Origin: Ferruginibacter sp.
GTDB taxonomy: Bacteria; Bacteroidota; Bacteroidia; Chitinophagales; Chitinophagaceae
Direction of reading: 5' to 3'
Length of the DNA: 64,000 nt
NCBI GenBank assembly: GCA_013141115.1
Contig: JABFRP010000002.1
Coordinates: 719,649-783,648 of the forward strand
In this document: in pieces, positions 1 to 8,533 of the stretch
Layout: the number at the start of each line of letters is the position of its first letter
Position numbering within the stretch: the first letter of the stretch is position 1
Translations under genes and position numbers: made by a program
Notes under the pieces: model-generated
What the model saw: the letters and a program-made list of their open reading frames with translations, nothing else
What the model was told of the DNA's origin: nothing
Database searches by the model: none

Positions 1-884
1 TCCGTATTGATACTACCGCAACTTTAACCATTCAACCCGGCACCAAAATTTACAGCCATGCCGATGCGCCTTTTATTGTAGATGGTACATTAATAATTAA
101 CGGCAGTAAAAATAATGAGGTGATTTTTGCAGGCGACAGGCTGGATAATGATTATAAAGACTTACCGGCAAGCTGGCCAGGTATGTATTTTAGAGGCAAC
201 AGTAAAAACAATGTGCTGAAATTTGCAATTATAAAAAATGCTTACCAGGCAGTTGTTGCCACCGGTCCATCTATAAATACCAATCCAAAATTAATTTTGC
301 AGCAATGCATTATCGATAATGCGTACGATGCCGGTATACTTGCTGCCAATACAAGCATTTATGCCAACAACAGTTTAATAAGTAATTGCGGCAGCAATAT
401 TGCATTAATATATGGCGGTGATTATAATTTTACCAATTGTACCGTAGCAGGATATTCCAACTCATTTGTCATTCATAAAAATCCGGTGTTAACGGTAAAT
501 AATTTTGCTACGCAAGGCGGCGCAACTGTTACTGCCAGTTTAAATGCAGTGTTCAGCAATTGTATTTTTTGGGCAGATAGTTCGGGCTTTGTAAATAACG
601 AAGTAGTGGTAACCAAACAAGGCAGCAACCCGTTTACAGTTATATTTCAAAACAATTTGTACCGTGGCACAAACGACCCGGCTAACAGTACATTAACCGG
701 TAATATTAAAGGGCAAGATCCTTTATTTAACGAGATAGATATAACTAAACGTATTTACGATTTCAGAATCCTGAATATTGCAGCACCCGGCATCAATAAA
801 GCTACAGCAACAGCATTTACAAAAGACCTTAATGACAATAACAGGAGTAATGGCTTGCCTGATATGGGCTGTTATGAACAATAG
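1..884 (+). CDS. Parallel beta-helix surface protein, C-terminal part (5' end outside window)
   Basis: The reading frame is open from the window edge (codons in phase from base 3) to the stop at 882-884, so this is the C-terminal ~293 residues of a longer protein. The sequence is rich in N, G, T, I and V, with regularly recurring short hydrophobic stretches such as IIDNAYDAGILAANTSIYAN, typical of right-handed parallel beta-helix (PbH1) repeats in secreted or surface-bound proteins. The last residues (DLNDNNRSNGLPDMGCYEQ) match the end of the choice-of-anchor-Q family, normally D..G..R.....DiGaYE. Function is unknown; such proteins are usually exported adhesins or polysaccharide-active proteins. 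A GTG at 120 is only an internal in-frame codon, not the true start. Confidence 0.75.
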   Translation, partial: RIDTTATLTIQPGTKIYSHADAPFIVDGTLIINGSKNNEVIFAGDRLDNDYKDLPASWPGMYFRGNSKNNVLKFAIIKNAYQAVVATGPSINTNPKLILQQCIIDNAYDAGILAANTSIYANNSLISNCGSNIALIYGGDYNFTNCTVAGYSNSFVIHKNPVLTVNNFATQGGATVTASLNAVFSNCIFWADSSGFVNNEVVVTKQGSNPFTVIFQNNLYRGTNDPANSTLTGNIKGQDPLFNEIDITKRIYDFRILNIAAPGINKATATAFTKDLNDNNRSNGLPDMGCYEQ

Positions 885-921
885 TTTTATTTCTGGATGA
901 ATGGTAACTCCCTGATGAGAT

Positions 922-950
922 TTTGCCCGAACTTTATTTACTTATATTTG
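922..950 (+). promoter_or_regulatory. Putative Bacteroidota sigma-A promoter for glutathione peroxidase
   Basis: TTTG at 922-925 and TATATTTG at 943-950 match the Bacteroidota -33 (TTTG) and -7 (TAnnTTTG) elements with a 17-nt spacer. They lie 32 nt upstream of the ATG at 983. No transcript evidence is available. Confidence 0.5.
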
Positions 951-982
951 TTATATTCTTTACAGAAACTAAAAAACATTTT

Positions 983-1561
983 ATGATAAAGGTATTAGCT
1001 ATTGCCACAGTGTTATTATCCTGTGCAGCACAAAACAACAACAGTACAGCAGTTACGGCAGCTACTTCGCAAAACGAAGCTCCTGTTACTGCAAAATCTA
1101 TTTACGATTTTAAAGTAGAAGGATTGGAAGGCGGTACGGTAGATTTTTCCAGCTTTAAAGGCAAAAAAATATTGATCGTAAATACCGCATCAAAATGCGG
1201 GTACACCAAACAATACGAGGGACTGGAAGCTTTGTATAAAAAATACCAGGATAAATTAGTTATCGTAGGTTTTCCGGCTAACAACTTTGGCGGACAAGAA
1301 CCCGGCACCAACGCCGATATAAAAGAATTTTGTAAAAAAAATTACGGTGTTACTTTTCCTATGGCTGCAAAAGTTTCGGTTAAAGGCGATGATAAAGCGC
1401 CCATTTTTAAATGGTTGACCAGTAAAGCAGAGAATGGTGTATTAGATGCAGAGATCGGTTGGAACTTTGGTAAATTTTTATTGGATGAAAATGGAAATTT
1501 AATTACTTATTTCCCCAGTAAAGTAGAGCCGATGAGTGAGGAATTAACGAGTAAATTATAA
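983..1561 (+). CDS. Glutathione peroxidase family lipoprotein
   Basis: A 192-aa thiol peroxidase of the glutathione-peroxidase family, which reduces peroxides; most bacterial cysteine versions use thioredoxin rather than glutathione. The active-site signature NTASKCGYT carries Cys in place of selenocysteine. The Gln (FPANNFGGQEPG) and Trp/Asn (WNFGKFL) of the catalytic tetrad are present. The first ~14 residues (MIKVLAIATVLLSC) form a lipoprotein signal with Cys at the lipobox, so the enzyme probably works in the periplasm anchored to a membrane. ATG 983 is chosen over an upstream in-frame TTG at 923 because it starts the signal peptide and follows the promoter. It is a single-gene unit with its own promoter and terminator. 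Confidence 0.92.
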   Translation: MIKVLAIATVLLSCAAQNNNSTAVTAATSQNEAPVTAKSIYDFKVEGLEGGTVDFSSFKGKKILIVNTASKCGYTKQYEGLEALYKKYQDKLVIVGFPANNFGGQEPGTNADIKEFCKKNYGVTFPMAAKVSVKGDDKAPIFKWLTSKAENGVLDAEIGWNFGKFLLDENGNLITYFPSKVEPMSEELTSKL

Positions 1562-1584
1562 TAATCTCAAACGATAATCGATCA

Positions 1585-1616
1585 ATCCGGAGTTTTAAAA
1601 AGCTTCGGATTTTTTA
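1585..1616 (+). terminator. Rho-independent terminator after glutathione peroxidase
   Basis: Stem ATCCGGAG (1585-1592) pairs with CTTCGGAT (1603-1610; one G-U pair) and is followed by a T-rich tail. It lies 24 nt after the gpx stop codon. Confidence 0.75.
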
Positions 1617-1629
1617 TTTAGATTGCAAC

Positions 1630-1974
1630 ATGAAAATTATTTTCCTTTTTTTCTTTGCCCTTTTTGCAACAGTATCTTTTGCACAATTACCCAAAAGCGG
1701 TACTTATATATATGACTATTGCGATGAAGAATATAACAAATGTATTGGCAAGTGTAAAGTAGTGATCAAGGGTAGTAAAATCTGGGTTTACGCTCCCGCT
1801 AATTTAACCGGTATAAAAGAAGGCGAACTTTACGAAAGTGGCACACTATATAAACATACTTCCGGCAAATGGATCATCATTCATAATAAAAAAGACAAGC
1901 TGACAAAGATACTTGGTGGCTGCGAAGGCCCGGTTTGGATCAACTTTAAACAAAAACGTTTCTGGACCTGTTAG
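1630..1974 (+). CDS. Small secreted protein of unknown function (DUF2147-like layout)
   Basis: A 114-aa protein with a clear Sec signal peptide (MKIIFLFFFALFATVSFAQ). The mature part has six Cys (in YDYCDEEYNKCIGKC, GGCEG and the C-terminal WTC), which suggests disulphides in the periplasm. The string SGTYIYDYCDEEYNKCIGKCK, followed by a short beta-rich region ending in FKQKRFWTC, resembles the small DUF2147 class in general plan, but I cannot assign it firmly. The gene stands alone after a terminator and 41 nt before holB. Confidence 0.6.
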   Translation: MKIIFLFFFALFATVSFAQLPKSGTYIYDYCDEEYNKCIGKCKVVIKGSKIWVYAPANLTGIKEGELYESGTLYKHTSGKWIIIHNKKDKLTKILGGCEGPVWINFKQKRFWTC

Positions 1975-2002
1975 ATAAATTCTTTTCAATCTCCTGTTCT
2001 TT

Positions 2003-2010
2003 TATCTTTG
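2003..2010 (+). promoter_or_regulatory. Putative -7 element directly before holB
   Basis: TATCTTTG fits TAnnTTTG exactly and ends 5 nt before the ATG at 2016. If used, transcription would start at or next to the start codon, giving a leaderless or nearly leaderless message. No convincing -33 TTG was found. Confidence 0.35.
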
Positions 2011-2015
2011 CACTC

Positions 2016-3245
2016 ATGCAATTCCATTCCATTACCGGTCAAAAAGAAACCAAGGAACAATTGGTTCAAATGATACAGCACAACCGGCTGAGCCATGCCT
2101 TATTATTTTTAGGTAAAGAAGGTAGTGGCGCTTTGCAATTGGCTATGGCTTTTGCACAATACATTGTTTGCGAAAAGGTAAATGGTAAATCGTCAATGGT
2201 GAATCGTCAATCGTCAATTGGAGCTTCATTATTTGGTGAGCCTGAGCCACAACCGGTCAACGATCAACCTAAAGCGACCAACGATTCCTGCGGAGAATGC
2301 CCGGCCTGCAAAAAAGCCACCGAACTCATTCACCCCGATATCCATTTCAGCTACCCGGTTATTACCAAAAAAACGGGAGAAAAACCCATCAGTGCCGATT
2401 TTATAAAAGAGTGGCGGGAGTTTGTAGTGCAAAGCCCTTATGGCAATGTGTACGATTGGTTACAGTTTATTGGCGCCGAAAACAAACAGGGTAATATCAC
2501 CGCAACAGAATGCAATGATATTAACCGTACCATGAGCCTGAAAAGTTTTGAGAGTGAATATAAAATCCTCATCATGTGGAAGCCCGAATTTTTGGGCAAA
2601 GAAGGAAACAAGCTGCTAAAACTGATAGAAGAACCGCCACCAAATACTCTTTTCATTTTTGTTGCCGAAAATGAAGACATGATATTGCCCACCATTTTAT
2701 CCAGAACGCAGCTGGTAAAAATTCCCTTGCTTAGTAATATGGAAGTGGAAGCCGCATTGGAGTTAAAAGAAGGTGTAAGCGTACAAAAGGCCGGGCAAAT
2801 TGCCGCCATTGCCGAAGGTAATTACCGTGAAGCCCTTCAATTGTTACAACATGCCGAAGATGACTGGCAGGCCATGTTAAGAGAATGGTTGAATGCCATT
2901 TTAAAAACCGGCCCCGTGGCACAAGTAAAATGGATTGACGAAACGGCCAAACTAGGCCGGGAAAAACAAAAGCAGTTTCTCAAATACTTTATTCATTTGC
3001 TGGAGCAGGCTGTAAGATTAAGGGCAATTGGAGATGCCGGAAACGCACAACCAACTGCCGACCACGACTTTGCATTACGCCTGAACAAGATCTGCTCCAT
3101 TGGCCAGCAGGAAGCCATTATTAACGAATTGGACAAAGCCAGCTACTATATTGAGCGAAATGCTAATGCAAAAATGCTCTTTCACGCCCTTTCTATCAGG
3201 TTATACCACATTATTAGCAACAAATCAGTAATTTTGGTGAACTGA
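2016..3245 (+). CDS. holB: DNA polymerase III subunit delta prime
   Basis: A 409-aa clamp-loader subunit of the AAA+ family. The start QFHSITGQKETKEQLVQMI and SHALLFLGKEGSGAL are the usual HolB N-terminus. The P-loop lacks the Lys, as expected for delta prime, which does not hydrolyse ATP. A zinc module is present with Cys52 and then C92-GE-C95-PA-C98. Further motifs are KLIEEPPPNTLFIF and ILSRTQ (sensor 1 / SRC-like). Between Cys52 and Cys92 there are about 40 residues where relatives have roughly ten; 14 of them are encoded by six 7-bp repeats (see the repeat at 2177). The C-terminal collar domain is complete. The role is loading the sliding clamp in the replisome. Confidence 0.9.
   Translation: MQFHSITGQKETKEQLVQMIQHNRLSHALLFLGKEGSGALQLAMAFAQYIVCEKVNGKSSMVNRQSSIGASLFGEPEPQPVNDQPKATNDSCGECPACKKATELIHPDIHFSYPVITKKTGEKPISADFIKEWREFVVQSPYGNVYDWLQFIGAENKQGNITATECNDINRTMSLKSFESEYKILIMWKPEFLGKEGNKLLKLIEEPPPNTLFIFVAENEDMILPTILSRTQLVKIPLLSNMEVEAALELKEGVSVQKAGQIAAIAEGNYREALQLLQHAEDDWQAMLREWLNAILKTGPVAQVKWIDETAKLGREKQKQFLKYFIHLLEQAVRLRAIGDAGNAQPTADHDFALRLNKICSIGQQEAIINELDKASYYIERNANAKMLFHALSIRLYHIISNKSVILVN
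2177..2218 (+). repeat. Six tandem 7-bp repeats (SGTNAAT) inside holB
   Basis: GGTAAAT, GGTAAAT, CGTCAAT, GGTGAAT, CGTCAAT, CGTCAAT run without gaps. 42 bp equals 14 codons, so the frame is kept. The tract lies between the first and second zinc-binding Cys codons of holB. Tracts of this style are otherwise typical of intergenic spacers. Confidence 0.85.
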
Positions 3246-3588
3246 GGAAATTGAAGCAGGGAATAGACAATTACTAAGAACGATTATTTTGTTATCAGCA
3301 TATAATCTTTAATCATCATCGTTGTAGTCGCAGACTTATTAAAATTCTTCTTCCTGTGGAAGAAGAATTTAATCTCACTTGTACGGCATACCATTATGGA
3401 GCTTTACATGCCGAATAGAAATTATATAGTTAAAGAGTACAACGCCAATGAAACCCAATAGTAATTCTTCTGTCTGGTTCAAAAAAAACTCCTGATTATT
3501 AAAAATGTATTGCCTGCTTTAGCGTTAATAACCAAATGCAGTTAAACCATTTTAAATTATTAATTAACCAATTATCAATTACTAAGAT
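3246..3588. other. 343-bp intergenic region holB-ricT
   Basis: No convincing gene is seen. It contains one strong hairpin (3342-3370) and otherwise AT-rich sequence. A 21-codon reading frame at 3395 has no recognisable product and is not called. Confidence 0.6.
3342..3370 (+). terminator. Strong hairpin, possible holB terminator
   Basis: AAATTCTTCTTCC (3342-3354) pairs perfectly with GGAAGAAGAATTT (3358-3370) around a 3-nt loop. No real T-tract follows, so it may be a transcript-end stabiliser or attenuator rather than a classic terminator. Confidence 0.45.
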
Positions 3589-5031
3589 ATGGGATGTGGA
3601 AGCGGAGGATGCGGCACAAAAGATGGTGCACCGGGTGGCTGCCAAAGTCATGGTAGTTGCAGCACCGGCGGTTGTAACCGTATGAACGTACACGACTGGC
3701 TGGCCAATTTACCTTTCAGCGATCCTGAAAGCAGTTGCCGCATTATTGAAGTAAGCTTCAACAATGGCAGCCGTAAAGATTTCTTTAAAAATAATACCCT
3801 TCATTTTTACGAAAAAGGAGATATGATTGCCGTAGAAGGCATCAGTGGTTTTGATGTGGGTATGGTAAACATTACCGGCGAGTTGGTACGCTTACAAATG
3901 AAAAAGCGTAATGTGGACGAGAAGAGCCGGGACATGAAAACAGTACTGCGCCGTGCAAGTGATACCGACATTGCCAAAATGAAGGAAACCAAAGCCCGGG
4001 AAGCACAGGTATTAATTCGCAGCCGTGCTATGGCCCGCCAATTGAATTTAGAATTAAAAATGGCGGAAGTGGAAATACAGGCCGATGGCCGCAAAGCCAC
4101 TTTCTTTTATATTGCCGATGACCGTGTGGATTTTAGAGAGCTGATAAAATTGTATGCCGGAGAGTTTAAAGTAAAAGTAGAAATGCGCCAGATTGGTGCA
4201 AGGCAGGAAGCTGGTAAAGTTGGTGGTATTGGTAGTTGTGGCCGTGAGCTTTGCTGCAGCAGCTGGCTTACCGATTTTAAAAGCGTAAACACTAACGCAG
4301 CCCGTTACCAGAATTTAAGCATTAACCAAACTAAATTAAGTGGCCAATGCGGCCGCCTTAAATGTTGTTTAAATTACGAGCTGGATACCTATATGGATGC
4401 GCTGCAATTTTTTCCGGATGATGCAGATATGCTTGAAATGGAAAGAAGCCGTGCCTTTTTAGTAAAGAAGGATATTTTTAAAAACCTGATGTGGTATACC
4501 ATGCCCGACAGTAATAAACAGTATCCACTTACTATTGAAAGGGTTAAAAAAATTAAAGAATTGAACCGCCAGGGAATACGGCCTGCAGATTTAGAACCCG
4601 TGGAAGTGGTGACCAATAAACCTAAAGATATTGAACCGGTTTATGCAGATGTGGTGGGGCAAATTAGCTTGAAGAGCCTGGAAAAAACCAGCCGTAAAAG
4701 AAGGGATAATGAAAGAGGCCAGCAACAGGGTAACAGGCCACAACAAGGAAACAGGCAGGGAGATAACAGACCACAAAGCGGCAGACCACAGCAAGGGAAC
4801 AGGCAGGAAGGGAACAGGCCACAACAAGCTGGTGGTAATCAACCAAATCGGGGACCACAGCAACAAGGAGGTGGCCAACCTCAACAAAATCGTGGCGGCC
4901 AAAATCAACAAAGGCCCAATCAACAGAACAGGCCACAAAGACCACCACAAAATCGTGGACCGCAAAACAGGAATCAACAAAGACCTGATCAAACTCAGGG
5001 GCCAAAAAATGAAGGTGAAAAAAATAATTAA
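3589..5031 (+). CDS. ricT: RicT/YaaT-like PSP1-domain protein
   Basis: A 480-aa homologue of RicT (YaaT), in Bacillus part of the RicAFT iron-sulfur complex that affects RNA processing and development. The N-terminus is Cys/Gly-rich with Cys at 3, 8, 18, 24 and 29. The PSP1 domain follows, with two conserved double-Cys motifs, GSCGRELCC and GQCGRLKCC, the likely cluster ligands. Residues ~375-480 are a low-complexity tail of repeated QQGNRPQ-type units rich in Q, N, R, G and P, predicted disordered and possibly RNA-binding. Start ATG 3589 gives the Cys-rich N-terminus. The gene is followed immediately by a terminator. What the protein does in Bacteroidota is not established as far as I know. 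Confidence 0.85.
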   Translation: MGCGSGGCGTKDGAPGGCQSHGSCSTGGCNRMNVHDWLANLPFSDPESSCRIIEVSFNNGSRKDFFKNNTLHFYEKGDMIAVEGISGFDVGMVNITGELVRLQMKKRNVDEKSRDMKTVLRRASDTDIAKMKETKAREAQVLIRSRAMARQLNLELKMAEVEIQADGRKATFFYIADDRVDFRELIKLYAGEFKVKVEMRQIGARQEAGKVGGIGSCGRELCCSSWLTDFKSVNTNAARYQNLSINQTKLSGQCGRLKCCLNYELDTYMDALQFFPDDADMLEMERSRAFLVKKDIFKNLMWYTMPDSNKQYPLTIERVKKIKELNRQGIRPADLEPVEVVTNKPKDIEPVYADVVGQISLKSLEKTSRKRRDNERGQQQGNRPQQGNRQGDNRPQSGRPQQGNRQEGNRPQQAGGNQPNRGPQQQGGGQPQQNRGGQNQQRPNQQNRPQRPPQNRGPQNRNQQRPDQTQGPKNEGEKNN

Positions 5032-5043
5032 CTAATAATAATG

Positions 5044-5071
5044 ACGTCAGGTTTTATCACCTGACGTTTTT
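5044..5071 (+). terminator. Rho-independent terminator after ricT
   Basis: Perfect 8-bp stem ACGTCAGG (5044-5051) / CCTGACGT (5060-5067) followed by a T run. It lies 12 nt after the ricT stop. Confidence 0.85.
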
Positions 5072-5078
5072 ACTTTTG
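5071..5078 (+). promoter_or_regulatory. Putative -7 element for the gldA-like gene
   Basis: TACTTTTG matches TAnnTTTG and sits 16 nt before ATG 5095, overlapping the T-tract of the ricT terminator. The -33 region is weak. Confidence 0.4.
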
Positions 5079-5094
5079 CAACACAACTCTTCAA

Positions 5095-6003
5095 ATGTCC
5101 ATTACAGTAAATAATCTTTCTAAAATTTACGGCGCTCAAAAAGCAGTTAATAATATTTCATTTACCATTAACAAGGGAGAGATCGTTGGTTTCCTGGGGC
5201 CCAATGGCGCAGGCAAATCAACCACCATGAAGATGATCACCGGTTATCTTAAAGCAGATGGCGGTAATGCAGTGGTGTGCGGTATTACAGTAGAGGAGAA
5301 CAGTAACGAAACCAAAAAGAAAATTGGCTATTTACCGGAAGCCAATCCTCTGTATTACGACATGTTTGTGAGAGAATACCTGGAGTTTGTAAGCAATGTA
5401 CATGAAGTAAGTAATAAGAAAGAAAAAATTGAAGAAGTAATAACAACAGTGGGCTTAAGTGTAGAAGCCAACAAAAAAATTGGCCAGTTAAGTAAAGGCT
5501 ACAAACAACGTGTTGGCTTAGCCGCTGCCTTAATTCACAATCCTGATGTATTGATTTTAGATGAGCCTACCAGTGGCCTTGACCCTAACCAGATTGTAGA
5601 AATAAGGGAAGTAATAAAAGAACTGGGTAAAAATAAAACGGTATTATTCTCTTCTCACATTATGCAGGAAGTGGAAGCCATTTGCGACCGGGTGATCATT
5701 ATTAACAAAGGTAATATTGTGGCAGATGAGCAATTAAGTACCCTGCAAAAAAACAAAACCAACAATCATGCAGTGCTGGTGCAGTTTAAAGAAGCCGTTT
5801 CAAAAGAAGCATTAAAAAATTTAAAAGAAGTTTCGGAGGTTGAACAGTTGGCAACCGGAAACTGGAAACTGAATACCAATGATCCTGAAACCGTAAGAAA
5901 ACAACTGATGGAACTCAGTTTGCAAAACAACTGGAACATCGTTTCTTTGCAAAGTGAAAGCAGTAGTTTGGAAGAAGTATTTAGAAATTTAACTTCAAAG
6001 TAA
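5095..6003 (+). CDS. gldA: ABC transporter ATP-binding protein, GldA-like
   Basis: A 302-aa ATPase subunit. Walker A is GPNGAGKST, the signature is QLSKGYKQR, Walker B is VLILDEPTSGLDP and the switch His is in SSHIMQE. The order and the C-terminal ~75-residue extension match the gliding-motility GldA branch. GldA works with the membrane proteins GldF and GldG, which are not adjacent here. In this family GldA supports gliding or secretion, and many non-gliding Bacteroidota keep the gene, so the motility role is inferred. The next gene starts 1 nt after the stop, suggesting coupled transcription. Confidence 0.8.
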   Translation: MSITVNNLSKIYGAQKAVNNISFTINKGEIVGFLGPNGAGKSTTMKMITGYLKADGGNAVVCGITVEENSNETKKKIGYLPEANPLYYDMFVREYLEFVSNVHEVSNKKEKIEEVITTVGLSVEANKKIGQLSKGYKQRVGLAAALIHNPDVLILDEPTSGLDPNQIVEIREVIKELGKNKTVLFSSHIMQEVEAICDRVIIINKGNIVADEQLSTLQKNKTNNHAVLVQFKEAVSKEALKNLKEVSEVEQLATGNWKLNTNDPETVRKQLMELSLQNNWNIVSLQSESSSLEEVFRNLTSK

Positions 6004-6004
6004 A

Positions 6005-6439
6005 ATGGGCGCATGGGAAATAGGAAATTTTGGAAATGATGATGCCATGGATTTTGTGGCTGATGTAATTGATAATGGTAAGCAAGAAATTTTAAATGCC
6101 ATTCAAAAAATATTCAACGCAGCACCAACTGAATATCTTGAAGCACCTGACTGCAGCATTGCTTTAGCGGCTATTGAATTTATAGCTGCTGCAAAAGGAA
6201 ATGCTGCAGCTGATTTTCCGGAGGAAGCCATAGCATGGTTAAGCGAAAATGAAATACTGCCGTTTAAATCAAAAGGTATTTTAGGATTTGGCTCAAAAGA
6301 AACAGATATCATAACAATTAGTCAGCAAGCCATTGAAAGAATAATAAACAAATCGGAACTATTAGAATTGTGGCAGGAAGCTAAAGAAAGCAATGAGTGG
6401 CTGGATACAGTTAAAGATTTAAAAAAACGAATCTTGTAA
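6005..6439 (+). CDS. DUF4259 domain protein
   Basis: A 144-aa cytoplasmic protein. The N-terminus MGAWEIGNFGNDDAMDFV is the hallmark of DUF4259 (GxWGxGxFxNDDAxDF), found widely in bacteria without known function. The rest is helical with an acidic surface. It begins 1 nt after the gldA-like stop and ends 31 nt before eno, so it may be carried on one message with them. Function is not assigned. Confidence 0.8.
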   Translation: MGAWEIGNFGNDDAMDFVADVIDNGKQEILNAIQKIFNAAPTEYLEAPDCSIALAAIEFIAAAKGNAAADFPEEAIAWLSENEILPFKSKGILGFGSKETDIITISQQAIERIINKSELLELWQEAKESNEWLDTVKDLKKRIL

Positions 6440-6467
6440 GTAAATAATTTAATAATAAAACCAATAA

Positions 6468-7760
<1,293 letters not shown>

Positions 7761-7767
7761 GCATTGG

Positions 7768-7829
7768 TTAAGGGTTTAGTGGTTTAGTAAAAGCAACCCC
7801 TAAACTTCTAAACCCTTAAACTCCTAAAC
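7768..7829. repeat. GTTTAG-type repeat cluster with imperfect hairpin, eno-divIC spacer
   Basis: TTAAGGGTTTAGTGGTTTAG (7768-7787) is an inverted copy of 7800-7819 with two mismatches out of 20. A further CTCCTAAAC unit follows at 7821-7829. The same GTTTAG core recurs in tandem at 20385-20417. It could end eno transcription, although it lacks a T-tract. Confidence 0.7.
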
Positions 7830-7837
7830 AAATCGCA

Positions 7838-8146
7838 TTGAAGTTTTTACAACACATACCATCCATACTAAAAAACAAGTACCTGCTTTCGGGTGTGGCT
7901 TTTTTAGTATGGATTTTTTTCTTCGATCCAAAAGATATCCCCTCCAGTATCAACCGTATTCAAACGTATAAAAAACTGCAACAAACCGAGCTACATCTTA
8001 GTAAACAGATAGGAGAAACTACAAAAGACCTTGATCTTTTAAAAACAAACCCCCAAACTATTGAAAAATATGCAAGGGAAAACTACATGATGAAGAAGGA
8101 TAATGAGGATCTTTTCATTATAAACCCTACTGCCGAAGGCAAATAA
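7838..8146 (+). CDS. Septum formation initiator, DivIC/FtsB family
   Basis: A 102-aa single-pass membrane protein. A short cytoplasmic N-terminus is followed by a membrane segment at about residues 15-30 (LLSGVAFLVWIFFF), then a coiled coil (~38-65; RIQTYKKLQQTELHLSKQI) and the C-terminal KYARENYMMKKDNEDLFII that is diagnostic for DivIC/FtsB. The family bridges FtsL and the FtsQ/DivIB complex in the divisome. The only start giving the right N-terminus is TTG 7838. Placement after eno is common in many bacteria (eno-ftsB in proteobacteria) and supports the call. Confidence 0.85.
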   Translation: MKFLQHIPSILKNKYLLSGVAFLVWIFFFDPKDIPSSINRIQTYKKLQQTELHLSKQIGETTKDLDLLKTNPQTIEKYARENYMMKKDNEDLFIINPTAEGK

Positions 8147-8236
8147 TTTGCGCTAAAATACAATATCCCCGTAAAAATACCGTTTATGATAACGGATAAT
8201 GGATATTTAATTTTTTAACACAAGCCATATTTTGCT

Positions 8237-8476
8237 ATGCACAATTTTACCCCGGAAGATTTATTACAGTATTTGTACAATGAAACTTCCCCAGCCCAAA
8301 CAGCTGCTATAAAAGCTGCTTTGGAAAATGATTGGAGTCTTCGTGAAAAATTTGAAGAGATCACCTCAGCTAAGAATCAGCTGAAAACTCTTAAAATGTC
8401 ACCAAGTCAGCAAACAATTGACAACATTTTAAATTATGCCGAAAAAGCGGTTAGCGAACTTTCAGCATCTGTTTAA
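8237..8476 (+). CDS. Small anti-sigma-N-terminus-like protein
   Basis: A 79-aa acidic protein without signal peptide or membrane segment. FTPEDLLQYLYNETSPAQTAAIKAAL resembles the N-terminal helices of anti-sigma factors of the LLxYLxGELS type, but there is no His/Cys zinc site and no membrane anchor. I do not recognise a named family. It is a single gene ended by a strong terminator. It might bind a sigma factor or be a structural small protein; neither is shown. Confidence 0.6.
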   Translation: MHNFTPEDLLQYLYNETSPAQTAAIKAALENDWSLREKFEEITSAKNQLKTLKMSPSQQTIDNILNYAEKAVSELSASV

Positions 8477-8502
8477 GATGGTTTAATTTTAACGTAATTT
8501 AG

Positions 8503-8533
8503 TCCTCTGGTTAAAAAACCAGGGGATTTTTTT
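8503..8533 (+). terminator. Rho-independent terminator abutting the nth start codon
   Basis: Stem TCCTCTGGTT (8503-8512) / AACCAGGGGA (8517-8526), 10 bp with one G-U, then seven T at 8527-8533. The nth ATG is the very next base. Confidence 0.85.

Noticed and set aside
923..982. Upstream TTG start extension of glutathione peroxidase
   Set aside because: The added residues precede the signal peptide and overlap the promoter; ATG 983 fits better.
4591..4992. Long antisense hydrophobic reading frame in ricT
   Set aside because: It mirrors the Q/N/R-rich repeat tail of ricT; low-complexity codons give an open complement. No start context or family.
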